Positions 53,649 to 63,150 are shown, counted from the first letter of the stretch. The stretch is 64,000 nucleotides of DNA from Marinicellulosiphila megalodicopiae (GCF_045862395.1 NZ_AP023087.1:2356001-2420000); one strand, 5' to 3'. The notes: generated by a model not told the origin, from the letters alone. Translations and numbers: made by a program.

Positions 53649-54755
53649 ATGAAAACAACTTCAGTTGCCATTATTTGCGGCGGACCAAGTGCTGAACATG
53701 AAGTATCTTTACGCTCAGCTTTAAATATTGCCAAGGCAATAGACGCTTCATTATTCACAATTATCATTATTGCCATTAATAAAACAGGACAATGGTTTCA
53801 CGTTGAAAACATCAATCAACTCGAAATTTGTGCACAAAAAGGCGAAATTGGAACTGATTTTAATCAGGTAAGCATGTTACCACAAGGTCCGGGTTCACCC
53901 TTGCTAAATTTAGTCACACAGCACCCCTTAACAATTGATGTTTTTTTCCCTATTTTACACGGACCATTTGGAGAAGATGGTGCCATTCAAGGTTTAGCTA
54001 AATTTTGTCATATACCCTGTGTTGGCCCTGGTATATTAGGATCAAGCATTGGTATGGATAAAGACGTGTTTAAAATGATATTAAGACAAAACAATATTCC
54101 TGTCAGCCCATCTATCACTGTCCACAAGCATAATTTGATTAATTTTGATGTATCTGAAATCAAACATTTAGGATTACCAGTTTATGTCAAACCTTGTAAT
54201 ATGGGGTCTTCAGTTGGGGTATCTAAAGTAAAAACGATTGATGAATTAAATGCTGCTCTAGTCAATGCGTTTCAATACGACCAAAAAGTCCTTATTGAGC
54301 AACAAGTGATAGGACGCGAATTAGAAATTGCTATTTTAGGTAATAATGACATACAAACTTCCACAATTGGTGAAGTGTTACCTCAAACTGACTTTTACTC
54401 TTATGAGTCTAAATACTTAGATCAAACTAGCCAAACTCAAATTCCAGCTAAGCTGAATGAAAAACAAATCGCCCTTATTAAAGAAATTGCAGTGCGAACA
54501 TACCAGTCTTGCCAATTATCCGGTTTAACTCGAGTGGATGTATTTTTGACAGATGATGATCAGATTATTGTAAATGAAGTAAATACATTACCTGGTTTCA
54601 CCAATATCTCTATGTACCCTCAATTATGGGAACATGCTGGTTTAAGCCCTAGGAATTTGATGTCCAAATTGATTGAATTGGCTTTTGAGCAATTCACTGC
54701 TACTCAAGTCAGCACTGACTGCATGAATCTTACCACTAACATCTCTAAAACCTAA
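53649..54755 (+). CDS. ddl: D-alanine--D-alanine ligase
   Basis: Makes the D-Ala-D-Ala dipeptide for peptidoglycan. 368 residues of the ATP-grasp fold. Typical segments are CGGPSAEHEVSLRSA, FPILHGPFGEDGAIQG, YVKPCNMGSSVGVSK, DFYSYESKYLDQ and VNEVNTLPGFTNISMYP. Length and N-terminus are like DdlA. Its last about 38 codons overlap the convergent hydrolase-GlpD gene by 114 bp; the family core ends about where the overlap begins. Not in the mur/fts cluster, so it is likely the DdlA-type copy. Confidence 0.95.
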   Translation: MKTTSVAIICGGPSAEHEVSLRSALNIAKAIDASLFTIIIIAINKTGQWFHVENINQLEICAQKGEIGTDFNQVSMLPQGPGSPLLNLVTQHPLTIDVFFPILHGPFGEDGAIQGLAKFCHIPCVGPGILGSSIGMDKDVFKMILRQNNIPVSPSITVHKHNLINFDVSEIKHLGLPVYVKPCNMGSSVGVSKVKTIDELNAALVNAFQYDQKVLIEQQVIGRELEIAILGNNDIQTSTIGEVLPQTDFYSYESKYLDQTSQTQIPAKLNEKQIALIKEIAVRTYQSCQLSGLTRVDVFLTDDDQIIVNEVNTLPGFTNISMYPQLWEHAGLSPRNLMSKLIELAFEQFTATQVSTDCMNLTTNISKT

Positions 54756-57320
54756 TTGATCGTATTCACTTAAACGCAATTGAATGTACTTATTTAATTG
54801 CGTTTGTTCAATACTACTAAGTTGCCAATTAAATCGAGTTCTTCTTTTTAACAAATCCTCTACGCTAAAAACCCATTCTTGATTAATTAAATAATCTATC
54901 TCAGTTTGATAAACTCCTTTTGCAAATTTATGCCCAAGTGATTCTTCATTGCCATTATTAAACCAATTTAAACAACTTCGGCCATAAGCTCTAATTAATC
55001 GTGTGACACTTTTTTTATCAAGATAAGGTGCAAAGTAATGCAATCGTTTTTCTAATGTGACGACACTTAAATTCGACCCTATTAATCCATTTAATTTAAT
55101 GGGAGTCTTTGAATTTAAAAAAGGAATTAATTGGTGATAAACCTGTTTAGCCAACAAACGGAACGTCGTGATTTTTCCACCTAACAAATTCACTAAAATG
55201 GGTTTTTTATTTAATTCATCACTATCAACTGTTACTTTAAATTCTCGTGATAACGCTTTATCTGATTTTTTGTGATCCTCAACTAACGGTCTAATGCCAG
55301 CATAATCATTTAAAATATCACTTGGACGAATATTTTTTTTAACAAATTGATTTACCACATTTAATAAATAATCTTTTTCTATTTTTGACATTTTAATTGG
55401 ATCATCAATAGTTTGCTCAACCTCAGTCGTACCAATGATTGAAAAAGTTTGATAGGGCAAAACAAATACGATTCTTCCATCTTGCTCATTGGGTAATAAA
55501 AAAGCATCATTAGAAATTTTATTGACAACGATATGCGAGCCTCTAACTAACCTTAAAGTTTGAGGACCTTTAGGGTAAATTTCTTGAAAAAATTGATCAT
55601 GAACTTTATTAGCCCATGGCCCACATGCATTGATCATTACTTTTGAAAATGTTTGATAGCTACACTGAGTTAATTTATCTTGAATAAGACAACTCCATTC
55701 ACCTGGAGAAACAGAATGATTTGAATCTATGGTTTTCACCGACATTTGAGGACGAATATCTACACCCATTTGACGGCATGACTTTGCTAATTCAATGACC
55801 AATCTTGCATCATCACATTGGCAATCGTAGTATCGCATTGCCTTTTTAAAGTGCTCTGCAAATCCATGCCATTTTGTTAATTTAACCTGTTTTGATGACC
55901 GAATAGTTTTTTTAAAATACAAATGATCATAAATCCACAACCCTAATTTAAATAATAAAAATGTTTTTCGACGTGTTTTAGGGATTAAAAATGATAAGGG
56001 ACGTACTAAGTATGGAGCTAACAACATCAATTCTTCGCGTTCTTTTAAAGCATTTCTGACTAACGAAAATTCTTTTTGCTGCAAATACCTCAAACCACCA
56101 TGTATTAATTTGCTTGAATTTGAGGAAGTTTTTCCAGCTAAGTCATCTTGTTCAATTAATAATATTTTTTGTCCTTGCTGAGCCAATTCCCATGCGGTTG
56201 CTATTCCATTTATTCCACCACCCAAAATAATGACATCATATTTAGTATCGATACCTCTAATCAGTGATTCATTTTTGGGTTTTGGGTCCTCCAGTAACTT
56301 GGATTGCTCTTGCTTTATTTTCATAATGGGTTTTAAAAAATCAGCAATCATTTGTATAACAATTGAATTATTTTCTTTTGCAACAATATCTCCGGCAATG
56401 ACATGTTGAGATTTTTTGTATTGACCAATTCTCCACAATTCCACTTTTTTAATATCACTGCCGAATTTTTTAAAAAACTTAGAGGTAATATCGGAATTAA
56501 CAACAGGGTCAAATTCATTATAAATAAATAAAGTGGGAGTTTTAATGGATTGCAGATTGGATTTTTTAACCCAATCTATCAGTACCTGTAAAGGATAAAC
56601 GGATTTAATTGAATAACGTGAAGTCCAATATTTAGCATGCATTGCATTTTTGGGGTGGGTAATTTGATGAGTGGGAGCAAACCAGCTCATCCAGTATTTA
56701 GCCCAGGGCAAAGTCAAAAGACCAACGGCTTTATGTTTAACTTCAAAATTTGGAGAAATGAAAATTAAACTATGGATTTGGCAAGGCAGCGTTTTTAACA
56801 GATTTTGCTGCTGAATTAACCAAGTAATTAAAGTCGCGCCTGTTGAGTTCCCAATTAATATCACCTGTTCACCTAAGCAAGCAGCAATATTGATCGTTTC
56901 CCACATTTGCTCAAGCCAATCTTCCGCCCTGCTCTCTTTTAAAAATTTTGAATGCCGTCCATGCCCATGCAAACGCGGTAATAATAAATTAGCTCCCATA
57001 GATTTTGCTACATCTTGTGGGACCGGTGATATTTCTTGATGTGTGGCGGAAAATCCATGCACAAAAACAACCACAAAAGGTTGTTTTGTTTCACCATCTA
57101 GCCATTTTATTTTGGATTGAGAATCATCAACAATATCGGTGAATTTACTTTCTTTTCGTAAAAGGTAATTTTGAGCTTGCGTGGCAGACAGTTTGTGTAA
57201 CTCTGAAAATGGGCCATCTAATAAAGCCTGAGTAAATTGTGTGTTATTTACTTTAAAACGCTCTTTTGGGCCAAAAATCCAAAGTAACGAAACACTACCA
57301 ATTAATAACAACCAAAGCAT
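54642..57320 (-). CDS. alpha/beta-hydrolase - glycerol-3-phosphate dehydrogenase fusion
   Basis: 892 residues in one frame. Residues 1-17 are a TM anchor, with basic residues after it, implying the rest faces the cytoplasm. Residues of about 75-330 are an alpha/beta-hydrolase with an HG oxyanion pair (88-89), nucleophile Ser159 in GNSTG, Asp271 and His306. After a charged linker, residues of about 358-860 are a GlpD: FAD-binding GGGING at 367-372, the family motif SKLIHGGLRYL, and NACGPWANKVH. A stand-alone GlpD is about 500 residues. The fusion suggests that esters of glycerol or G3P are cut and oxidised together (inference). No glycerol kinase is nearby. The last about 30 residues are extra. 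Confidence 0.88.
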   Translation of the reverse strand: MLWLLLIGSVSLLWIFGPKERFKVNNTQFTQALLDGPFSELHKLSATQAQNYLLRKESKFTDIVDDSQSKIKWLDGETKQPFVVVFVHGFSATHQEISPVPQDVAKSMGANLLLPRLHGHGRHSKFLKESRAEDWLEQMWETINIAACLGEQVILIGNSTGATLITWLIQQQNLLKTLPCQIHSLIFISPNFEVKHKAVGLLTLPWAKYWMSWFAPTHQITHPKNAMHAKYWTSRYSIKSVYPLQVLIDWVKKSNLQSIKTPTLFIYNEFDPVVNSDITSKFFKKFGSDIKKVELWRIGQYKKSQHVIAGDIVAKENNSIVIQMIADFLKPIMKIKQEQSKLLEDPKPKNESLIRGIDTKYDVIILGGGINGIATAWELAQQGQKILLIEQDDLAGKTSSNSSKLIHGGLRYLQQKEFSLVRNALKEREELMLLAPYLVRPLSFLIPKTRRKTFLLFKLGLWIYDHLYFKKTIRSSKQVKLTKWHGFAEHFKKAMRYYDCQCDDARLVIELAKSCRQMGVDIRPQMSVKTIDSNHSVSPGEWSCLIQDKLTQCSYQTFSKVMINACGPWANKVHDQFFQEIYPKGPQTLRLVRGSHIVVNKISNDAFLLPNEQDGRIVFVLPYQTFSIIGTTEVEQTIDDPIKMSKIEKDYLLNVVNQFVKKNIRPSDILNDYAGIRPLVEDHKKSDKALSREFKVTVDSDELNKKPILVNLLGGKITTFRLLAKQVYHQLIPFLNSKTPIKLNGLIGSNLSVVTLEKRLHYFAPYLDKKSVTRLIRAYGRSCLNWFNNGNEESLGHKFAKGVYQTEIDYLINQEWVFSVEDLLKRRTRFNWQLSSIEQTQLNKYIQLRLSEYDQLGFRDVSGKIHAVSADLSSSELLKSQFNQFGHQIPRA

Positions 57321-57443
57321 ATATTTACCAATTTAATTAAGAATGAATACTGCTTTAAGTTTAGCGTTAATTAAAACTAACGCTCATGATTATCAAATTT
57401 TACGCAAAAAAAATGGCTTGCTGTGACACAAACCATGTTCTAT

Positions 57444-57471
57444 AAAACTCGATATTATAAAATCGAGTTTT
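57444..57471. terminator. bidirectional terminator with the tatC stop codon in its loop
   Basis: AAAACTCGAT (57444-57453) and ATCGAGTTTT (57462-57471) are perfect 10-bp reverse complements with an eight-base loop. The loop contains the tatC stop codon (57455-57457). Followed on the minus strand by T-rich sequence. Confidence 0.75.
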
Positions 57472-58306
57472 CTTTTTCTTTTTCTTCTGAGTCATCTTCA
57501 TCATCGGATTCATCAGTGATTGGAGGTTTCATCCTCGCGGCAACAAACAAGCCTAATTCAAACAATAAAATCATTGGAACCGCTAAAATAGTTTGTGAAA
57601 TCATATCCGGTGGCGTTAATACCATTGCAACAAAAAAGCAGCCAATAATGATATAACGACGTTTTGTCTTTAATGTTTCGACTTTTACTAAACCAGCTTT
57701 AACTAATAAGACTATAGCTACTGGTATTTCAAATGCGACCCCAAAAACCAAATACATTTTAATGGTGACATCAATTAAATTACGAATTTCAAAATTATTT
57801 GCCGTGTCTACTAACTCTAAGTTACCTACGAAGGCATAAACGATAGGAGTAATGACAAATTTAGTGAATGCCACCCCGCTGTAAAACAAAAACACACTAG
57901 AGACAAACAACGGCAACGCAAAGTTTTTTTCTTTACTATACAAAGCAGGTGCTATAAACCCCCAAATTTGATGCAAAATAAAAGGAAACCCTATTAATAC
58001 TGCAGCATATAAAGCAAGCTTAAATGGTACAAAAATTCCATCTAATAAGCCTGTAATAATGATTTCACCTTTGCCATTTTCAGCTAAAATCGTTCTTAGA
58101 TCGATGGTGACAATATCAAAGATATACTCGTGCATGGTAAAGGTAGCAACACATATAACCGCTAAAAATATCACAATCTTAACTAATCGATCACGCAACT
58201 CTTTAAGATGATCGAATATACTCATACCATCTGCAGATTCAGTATTTTGATTAGAAGACTGAGGGTCATTAACACCTAAAGTGTCATCTTGATTGGATTC
58301 ACTCAT
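57455..58306 (-). CDS. tatC: Sec-independent translocase TatC
   Basis: Core membrane subunit that recognises twin-arginine signals. 283 residues with six TM helices (for example IVIFLAVICVATFTM, FPFILHQIWGFIAPALY, MYLVFGVAFEIPVAIVLLV). The N-terminal HLKELRDRLVK and the family motif FGVAFEIPV are clear. About 20 extra residues at the N-terminus and an acidic C-terminal tail (DESDDEDDSEEKEK) are seen. It overlaps tatB by 4 bp. Confidence 0.95.
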   Translation of the reverse strand: MSESNQDDTLGVNDPQSSNQNTESADGMSIFDHLKELRDRLVKIVIFLAVICVATFTMHEYIFDIVTIDLRTILAENGKGEIIITGLLDGIFVPFKLALYAAVLIGFPFILHQIWGFIAPALYSKEKNFALPLFVSSVFLFYSGVAFTKFVITPIVYAFVGNLELVDTANNFEIRNLIDVTIKMYLVFGVAFEIPVAIVLLVKAGLVKVETLKTKRRYIIIGCFFVAMVLTPPDMISQTILAVPMILLFELGLFVAARMKPPITDESDDEDDSEEKEKENSIL

Positions 58307-58644
58307 GAACTTACCTGATCATTATTGGGCTTCTGTTCACTATGATCAGCAATTTTAACTGGATCATCATGGGCAACAGGCTCACTTTGTTCTTTTTCAG
58401 CAATTTTCGCTTTTTGTTCTTCAATGAATTTTTGGGTTTCATCTAATTGTGCCATCACTTTTCGATTCAGTTCTTCAAGGCGAATTTCCTGATCGATTTG
58501 ACGTTGCATATTATTAAAAAAGCGCTTTAATTTACCTATATTTTTACCTAATTCCCTTGCGGCAACAGGTAAACGTTCAGGGCCCAATACGAGTAACGCA
58601 ATCGTAAAGACCACAAACATTTCAATAAAACTCATGTTAAACAT
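58303..58644 (-). CDS. tatB: Sec-independent translocase TatB
   Basis: 113 residues: one TM (FIEMFVVFTIALLVLGPERLP), an amphipathic helix (RELGKNIGKLKRFFNN), then a charged, coiled-coil-like tail. The family GPERLP hinge is present. Two nearby starts (residues 1 and 4) cannot be separated. In tatABC order, 19 bp after tatA. Confidence 0.92.
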   Translation of the reverse strand: MFNMSFIEMFVVFTIALLVLGPERLPVAARELGKNIGKLKRFFNNMQRQIDQEIRLEELNRKVMAQLDETQKFIEEQKAKIAEKEQSEPVAHDDPVKIADHSEQKPNNDQVSS

Positions 58645-58663
58645 AATGAAACTCTAAAATGAA

Positions 58664-58915
58664 TTAAGATTTAGTTTCGTCTTTGCTTTTCGCTTGCGTT
58701 TCAGAGAATTCAGCGTCTGCTTTTTGCTCTAAATTTGCGGTTTCAGCAGATTCTGTTGTTTCTTCTGGTTTGGTCTCTTCGTCATTCATTGCTTTTTTAA
58801 AGCCTTTGACAGCTCCACCAAAATCTTTACCCATTCCTTTTAATTTAGAAGTACCAAAAATTAAAACCACAATAACTAACACAATAATCAACTGTACTGG
58901 TGATATATTACCCAT
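58664..58915 (-). CDS. tatA: Sec-independent translocase TatA
   Basis: 83 residues: a short N-terminal TM (VQLIIVLVIVVLIFG), the hinge and amphipathic helix (SKLKGMGKDFGGAVKGFKKA), then an acidic, disordered tail. This subunit polymerises to form the Tat pore. Length and layout are normal. First of tatABC, 23 bp after the HIT gene. Confidence 0.93.
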   Translation of the reverse strand: MGNISPVQLIIVLVIVVLIFGTSKLKGMGKDFGGAVKGFKKAMNDEETKPEETTESAETANLEQKADAEFSETQAKSKDETKS

Positions 58916-58938
58916 AAAACCCTCTCTACTTTTTAAGT

Positions 58939-59277
58939 TTAATTGTTTGAAATATGACGAACATCGCCGATTAAATGAAAATGAATGTGATCCACTTCTT
59001 GACCACCACCTGGCCCCGTATTTAATACCGTACGAAAGCCTTCTTGTAAACCATTATCTTTTGCTAAATTTGGTAACGTTAATAACATTTGCTGCAATAA
59101 TACGCCATCCTGCTCTGTAACATGCTCCAATGACTGTACATGTTGTTTTGGGATTAATAACAAATGCACTGGTGCCTGGGGACGAATGTCTTTAAATGCC
59201 AACATTGCCTCGTTTTCAAATACAATATCAGCGGGGATTTCTTTTTTTACGATTTTACAAAAAATACAATCAGACAT
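58939..59277 (-). CDS. hinT: HIT family purine nucleoside phosphoramidase (HinT-like)
   Basis: 112 residues. It begins SDCIFCKIVKKEIPA and ends with the histidine triad DHIHFHLIGDVR, as in HinT/HIT hydrolases that cleave AMP phosphoramidates. Complete at the family's usual length (about 115). It lies between hisE and tatA in the leftward ubi-his-tat run. Confidence 0.92.
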   Translation of the reverse strand: MSDCIFCKIVKKEIPADIVFENEAMLAFKDIRPQAPVHLLLIPKQHVQSLEHVTEQDGVLLQQMLLTLPNLAKDNGLQEGFRTVLNTGPGGGQEVDHIHFHLIGDVRHISNN

Positions 59278-59291
59278 GTTTAAAACCTTTA

Positions 59292-59624
59292 TTATTTTTG
59301 TGTGCGCGACGCTTTTTCATCATGACCTGACACCCCTTCACGACGAGCTAATTCATTGAGTATTTCTTCGGGTTTAATGTCTAAATGCGACAGCATAATT
59401 AAGCAATGAAACCACAAATCTGCAGTTTCATATATCACATCGTCTTTATTGCCTGAAATCACAGCATCTTTAGCTGCTAGGACAGCTTCAAAAGACTCTT
59501 CACCCACTTTTTCTAATATTTTATTCAAACCTTTGTGATGCAATGAAGCTACATAAGAGCTTTTTGCATCAGCATTTTTACGTTGATCAATGATTTGACC
59601 TAGGTGTTGGAGTATATCGCTCAT
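59292..59624 (-). CDS. hisE: phosphoribosyl-ATP pyrophosphatase
   Basis: Second step of histidine synthesis. 110 residues, stand-alone rather than fused to HisI. MazG-like metal motif GEESFEAVLAAKD and IYETADLWFHCLIML give the four acidic metal ligands. It sits between ubiB and the HIT gene; in many gammaproteobacteria hisI precedes it, but that gene is absent here. Confidence 0.95.
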   Translation of the reverse strand: MSDILQHLGQIIDQRKNADAKSSYVASLHHKGLNKILEKVGEESFEAVLAAKDAVISGNKDDVIYETADLWFHCLIMLSHLDIKPEEILNELARREGVSGHDEKASRTQK

Positions 59625-59650
59625 TACTTACCCTATTAAATTGTCTTTTG

Positions 59651-61291
59651 TCATTTTTTGAAAATTGTTGTCAACCACATCACTGCCGCACCAGAAAAGC
59701 TGATATTTGCCAGTAATTTTGATGATAACATTTGAATTTGGATAAATTGTTCATGGAACAAAATACCGATAACAACCAGTCCAACTGTAATAATTACTCG
59801 CTTATTTCGCTTTAATCTAAACTGATTTTCTTCATTAATTTTTATAATTGATTGATGCACATCACTTGGAGAGTGTTTAATTTGATTTTCCAACACTTTG
59901 TACAACATATCAGGTATATGAGGTGCTTTTTCCAACCAAGAAGGTCCATTTTGTTTAATTTCATGAAACAGTCGTTTTGGTCCGACTTGCTGCTTAATCC
60001 AATTGGCAATAAATGGCTTTGCCGTTTGCCATAAATCTAATTCAGGATACAACTGACGACCAAGCCCTTCTGTATTTAATAATGTTTTTTGAAGTAAGAC
60101 TAATTGAGGTTGTACCTGCATATCAAAACGGCGAGCAGTTTGAAACAATCTAATCAAAACTTGACCAAATGAAATTTCAGCCAATGGCTTTTCAAAAATC
60201 GGCTCTAGCACTGTACGAATCGCGGATTCAAATTCATGAACCTTTGTTTCTTTAGGCACCCATCCAGAATCCACATGTAATTGAGCCACTTTTCTATAAT
60301 CACGATTAAAAAAAGCATACAGGTTTTGGGCTAAATAATTAAGATCCTCGGGTGATAACGACCCGATGATGCCAAAATCAATTCCAATGTATTGAGGGTT
60401 CTCAGGATGTTGTTTACTGACAAAAATATTTCCAGGATGCATATCGGCATGAAAAAAAGAATCTCGAAACACTTGAGTGAAAAATATTTCAACACCACGT
60501 TCGGCAAGTAATTTCATATCAATACCACAGGCTTTTAATGCTTTAATATCTCCAACAGCATAACCTTCGATTTTTTCCATGACCATTATATTTGTTCGAC
60601 AGTAATCCCAATAAATTTCTGGAATATAAAGCAACTCTGAATCTTTAAAATTTCTGCGTAACGTTGCGCAATTTGCCGCTTCACGCATCAAATCTAACTC
60701 ATCAAACACCGTCTGTTTATAATCTTCAACCACCTCTAAAGGTCTTAATCGCTTACCATCAGGTAGTTTATCAATCCATGCAGCGATGGTTTTGAGCATA
60801 ACCATATCCTTATGGATGGTATGCTCGATATTTGGGCGAATAACTTTAACGACTACTTCTTCTCCCGATAGCAACTTCGCCTCATGCACCTGTGCGATTG
60901 AAGCACTGGCTAACGGATTGGCATTGAATTCACTGAATGCATCTAGAACGGATTCTCCTAATGCTTTTTCAATGATTGATACAGCTAAAGCTGATTCAAA
61001 TGGCGGGACTTGATCTTGAAGCTTTGCTAATTCTAGTGCGATATCATCGGGTAATAAATCACGACGAGTAGAGAGAATTTGACCAAATTTAATAAAAACA
61101 GGCCCAAGGGATTCAAGGGCGAGTCGAAACCTTACGGCTCTGTTTTTTTTAGCACGAATCATATAACGCCAAGGCATTAAATAGATTAAAGGACGAATTC
61201 TGCGAGGTAATAATTGGACAGGAATTAATGTGTCTAAACGATATCTTGCAATGACATGCAAAATTTTAAGCATACGAAATAACGCTTTCAC
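59651..61291 (-). CDS. ubiB: ubiquinone biosynthesis kinase-like protein UbiB
   Basis: 546 residues of the ABC1/ADCK kinase-like family. The KxGQ motif is in FIKFGQILSTRRDLLP; the Ala-rich nucleotide loop is in PLASASIAQVH; the metal-binding IDFGIIGSLSPEDL follows. Two C-terminal TM helices (VIITVGLVVIGILF and LLANISFSGAAVMWLTTIF) anchor it to the inner membrane. Needed for ubiquinone synthesis, probably lipid extraction. It overlaps ubiJ by 4 bp. Confidence 0.95.
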   Translation of the reverse strand: MKALFRMLKILHVIARYRLDTLIPVQLLPRRIRPLIYLMPWRYMIRAKKNRAVRFRLALESLGPVFIKFGQILSTRRDLLPDDIALELAKLQDQVPPFESALAVSIIEKALGESVLDAFSEFNANPLASASIAQVHEAKLLSGEEVVVKVIRPNIEHTIHKDMVMLKTIAAWIDKLPDGKRLRPLEVVEDYKQTVFDELDLMREAANCATLRRNFKDSELLYIPEIYWDYCRTNIMVMEKIEGYAVGDIKALKACGIDMKLLAERGVEIFFTQVFRDSFFHADMHPGNIFVSKQHPENPQYIGIDFGIIGSLSPEDLNYLAQNLYAFFNRDYRKVAQLHVDSGWVPKETKVHEFESAIRTVLEPIFEKPLAEISFGQVLIRLFQTARRFDMQVQPQLVLLQKTLLNTEGLGRQLYPELDLWQTAKPFIANWIKQQVGPKRLFHEIKQNGPSWLEKAPHIPDMLYKVLENQIKHSPSDVHQSIIKINEENQFRLKRNKRVIITVGLVVIGILFHEQFIQIQMLSSKLLANISFSGAAVMWLTTIFKK

Positions 61292-61920
61292 TTAACGCTT
61301 CCTTGTTGATTTGCCCGCAAGTGGAATTTTGCCTGTAAACGTTCGACTCGCATTTGTATGGTTCTAACTTCCTGAGCAAATGCGTCTAATTCATATGGCG
61401 CAACCGTCAAACCGGATTCATTTTGAATATAATTTGCAACGGTATCTTTGGCAGATTTAGATTGTTCATTTATAAAATCCAGACATGTTTTAGCAATATT
61501 ATTAATAACAACGGCAGATTCATCACCTAATTTTTTGGCTAAAATTGCTTCAAAATCAATATAAAAGACAGTCATAAATTTTTGTAATGCCATCAAAGTT
61601 TGTGTATTACCACTTATATTGAAATGAGAAGTCATCATCACCTGCTGCTTATCTTCCGCTCTTGCTAACTGCAAAAAACTTTTAGCATCAGCATGGATTG
61701 AGACATCAATATTCAGTTGTTCACTTTTTTCAAGAAATTCAATGCTGTGATGGTGAAACTTAACAATAAACCTCGTTGGCAATTCCTGTATATGGATTTC
61801 AACAATTTTATTAGTTAACTCTTCTAAAGATTTATGACATTCAGGTACTTGTTCTACAGCAATATCAAATGCTTTAGAAAATTGATTAAGAATCACTAAG
61901 TACATCAAAGACGATTGCAT
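61288..61920 (-). CDS. ubiJ: ubiquinone biosynthesis accessory factor UbiJ
   Basis: 210 residues from the ATG at 61920, placed just after the ubiE stop; a frame from 61959 would overlap ubiE by 38 bp. N-terminal SCP2-like lipid-binding domain (VEIHIQELPTRFIVKFH) and a C-terminal helical region (LDAFAQEVRTIQMRVERLQAKF). Binds ubiquinone intermediates as scaffold of the Ubi complex. Sits between ubiE and ubiB, as in E. coli. Confidence 0.9.
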   Translation of the reverse strand: MQSSLMYLVILNQFSKAFDIAVEQVPECHKSLEELTNKIVEIHIQELPTRFIVKFHHHSIEFLEKSEQLNIDVSIHADAKSFLQLARAEDKQQVMMTSHFNISGNTQTLMALQKFMTVFYIDFEAILAKKLGDESAVVINNIAKTCLDFINEQSKSAKDTVANYIQNESGLTVAPYELDAFAQEVRTIQMRVERLQAKFHLRANQQGSVK

Positions 61921-61921
61921 A

Positions 61922-62671
61922 TCAACACTTATAGCCTTTATGTAAGGCGACAATACCACTTGTCATATTATGATAAGTACAACGCTCAAACCCTGCATTT
62001 TGCATCATTGCTTTTAAGGTTTCTTGATCTGGATGCATACGAATAGATTCTGCTAAGTACTGGTAACTTTCAGAGTCATTAGCAATTAATTTACCCATTT
62101 TTGGCAAAATACTAAATGAATAAGTGTCGTATATTTTTGATAATACTGGGTTATTTGTTTTTGAAAATTCTAAAACCAAAAGGCGACCGCCTGGTTTTAA
62201 CACTCGCAACATAGACTCTAACGCCATATCTTTATCTGTCACGTTTCTTAAACCAAAGGCAATGGTGATTAAATCGAATGTATTGTCTTCAAATGGTAAA
62301 TATTGCGCGTTTGCTTGCACAAATTCCATATTATTAATTACACCACGGTCGGTTAATTTATCACGCCCAACTTTAAGCATTGAATCATTAATATCAGCAA
62401 GTACCACTTTACCCGTTGGCCCTACTTTTTTAGAAAATTGATATGCTAAATCTCCAGTACCACCGGCAATATCTAAAACCGTTTGCCCTGGACGCACACC
62501 ACTTAATTCAATGGTAAAACGCTTCCATAAACGATGTACGCCAAAACTCATTACATCGTTCATTATGTCGTATTTGGCTGCGACAGAATGAAATACTTCT
62601 GCCACTTTGCCTTGTTTTTCTTCTACATCAACGCTTTTAAAACCAAAATGCGTTTTGTTTTCTTCATTCAT
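61922..62671 (-). CDS. ubiE: ubiquinone/menaquinone methyltransferase UbiE
   Basis: C-methyltransferase of ubiquinone synthesis. 249 residues. Clear are the N-terminal VFHSVAAKYDIMNDVMSFG, SAM motif I (LDIAGGTGDLAY), LITIAFGLRNVTD and LKPGGRLLVLEFSK. Length equals E. coli (251). First gene of the ubiE-ubiJ-ubiB run. Confidence 0.97.
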   Translation of the reverse strand: MNEENKTHFGFKSVDVEEKQGKVAEVFHSVAAKYDIMNDVMSFGVHRLWKRFTIELSGVRPGQTVLDIAGGTGDLAYQFSKKVGPTGKVVLADINDSMLKVGRDKLTDRGVINNMEFVQANAQYLPFEDNTFDLITIAFGLRNVTDKDMALESMLRVLKPGGRLLVLEFSKTNNPVLSKIYDTYSFSILPKMGKLIANDSESYQYLAESIRMHPDQETLKAMMQNAGFERCTYHNMTSGIVALHKGYKC

Positions 62672-62724
62672 AGGAACTACTTTTTTAATTCATTAATTGA
62701 TAGCTTTAACATTCTAACTAATGT

Positions 62725-63150
62725 TTAGAATGAAAACATTGCACCCAACTCAGGAGTGTAAAAAATATCATTGCTATCAAGCATATAAGTGCCTGTCACA
62801 TTTCCATAAAAAATAAAATGCAATGCTGGGCTGTGCTCATAGCCAATTTTACCAGTAATTCCAAGATCATTATTATCATTACCAAGGTTGTTTATTAAAC
62901 CACCAAATTGATAGTACACACTTGTGAACATCTCTGTTGTGTATGCTTTATACCCTAGTTCTAAATCTGTTCCATCGCCCACTGCAAGATTAAATATCAA
63001 AGAGGATTTAGTACTCAAAGCATTTTGCACAATAATATTAAATTTCTTTTGATCTAACAATTTAATCGCATCAGTCCCAATAGCAATGCCAGAAGCATGG
63101 GCAGTGGACATCCCAACAAAACAGGCTAAACCTAACAATAATTTTTTCAT
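62725..63150 (-). CDS. small exported protein, barrel-like, unknown function
   Basis: 141 residues with a signal peptide (MKKLLLGLACFVGMSTAHA). The mature chain has alternating glycine- and aromatic-rich strands (GDGTDLELGYKAY, FTSVYYQFGG, GITGKIGYEHS, FIFYGNVTGTYM) and ends in Phe (GAMFSF), like a C-terminal outer-membrane barrel signature. Possibly a small outer-membrane or lipid-binding beta protein. No family recognised. Convergent with nothing; divergent from gpmI. Confidence 0.65.
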   Translation of the reverse strand: MKKLLLGLACFVGMSTAHASGIAIGTDAIKLLDQKKFNIIVQNALSTKSSLIFNLAVGDGTDLELGYKAYTTEMFTSVYYQFGGLINNLGNDNNDLGITGKIGYEHSPALHFIFYGNVTGTYMLDSNDIFYTPELGAMFSF

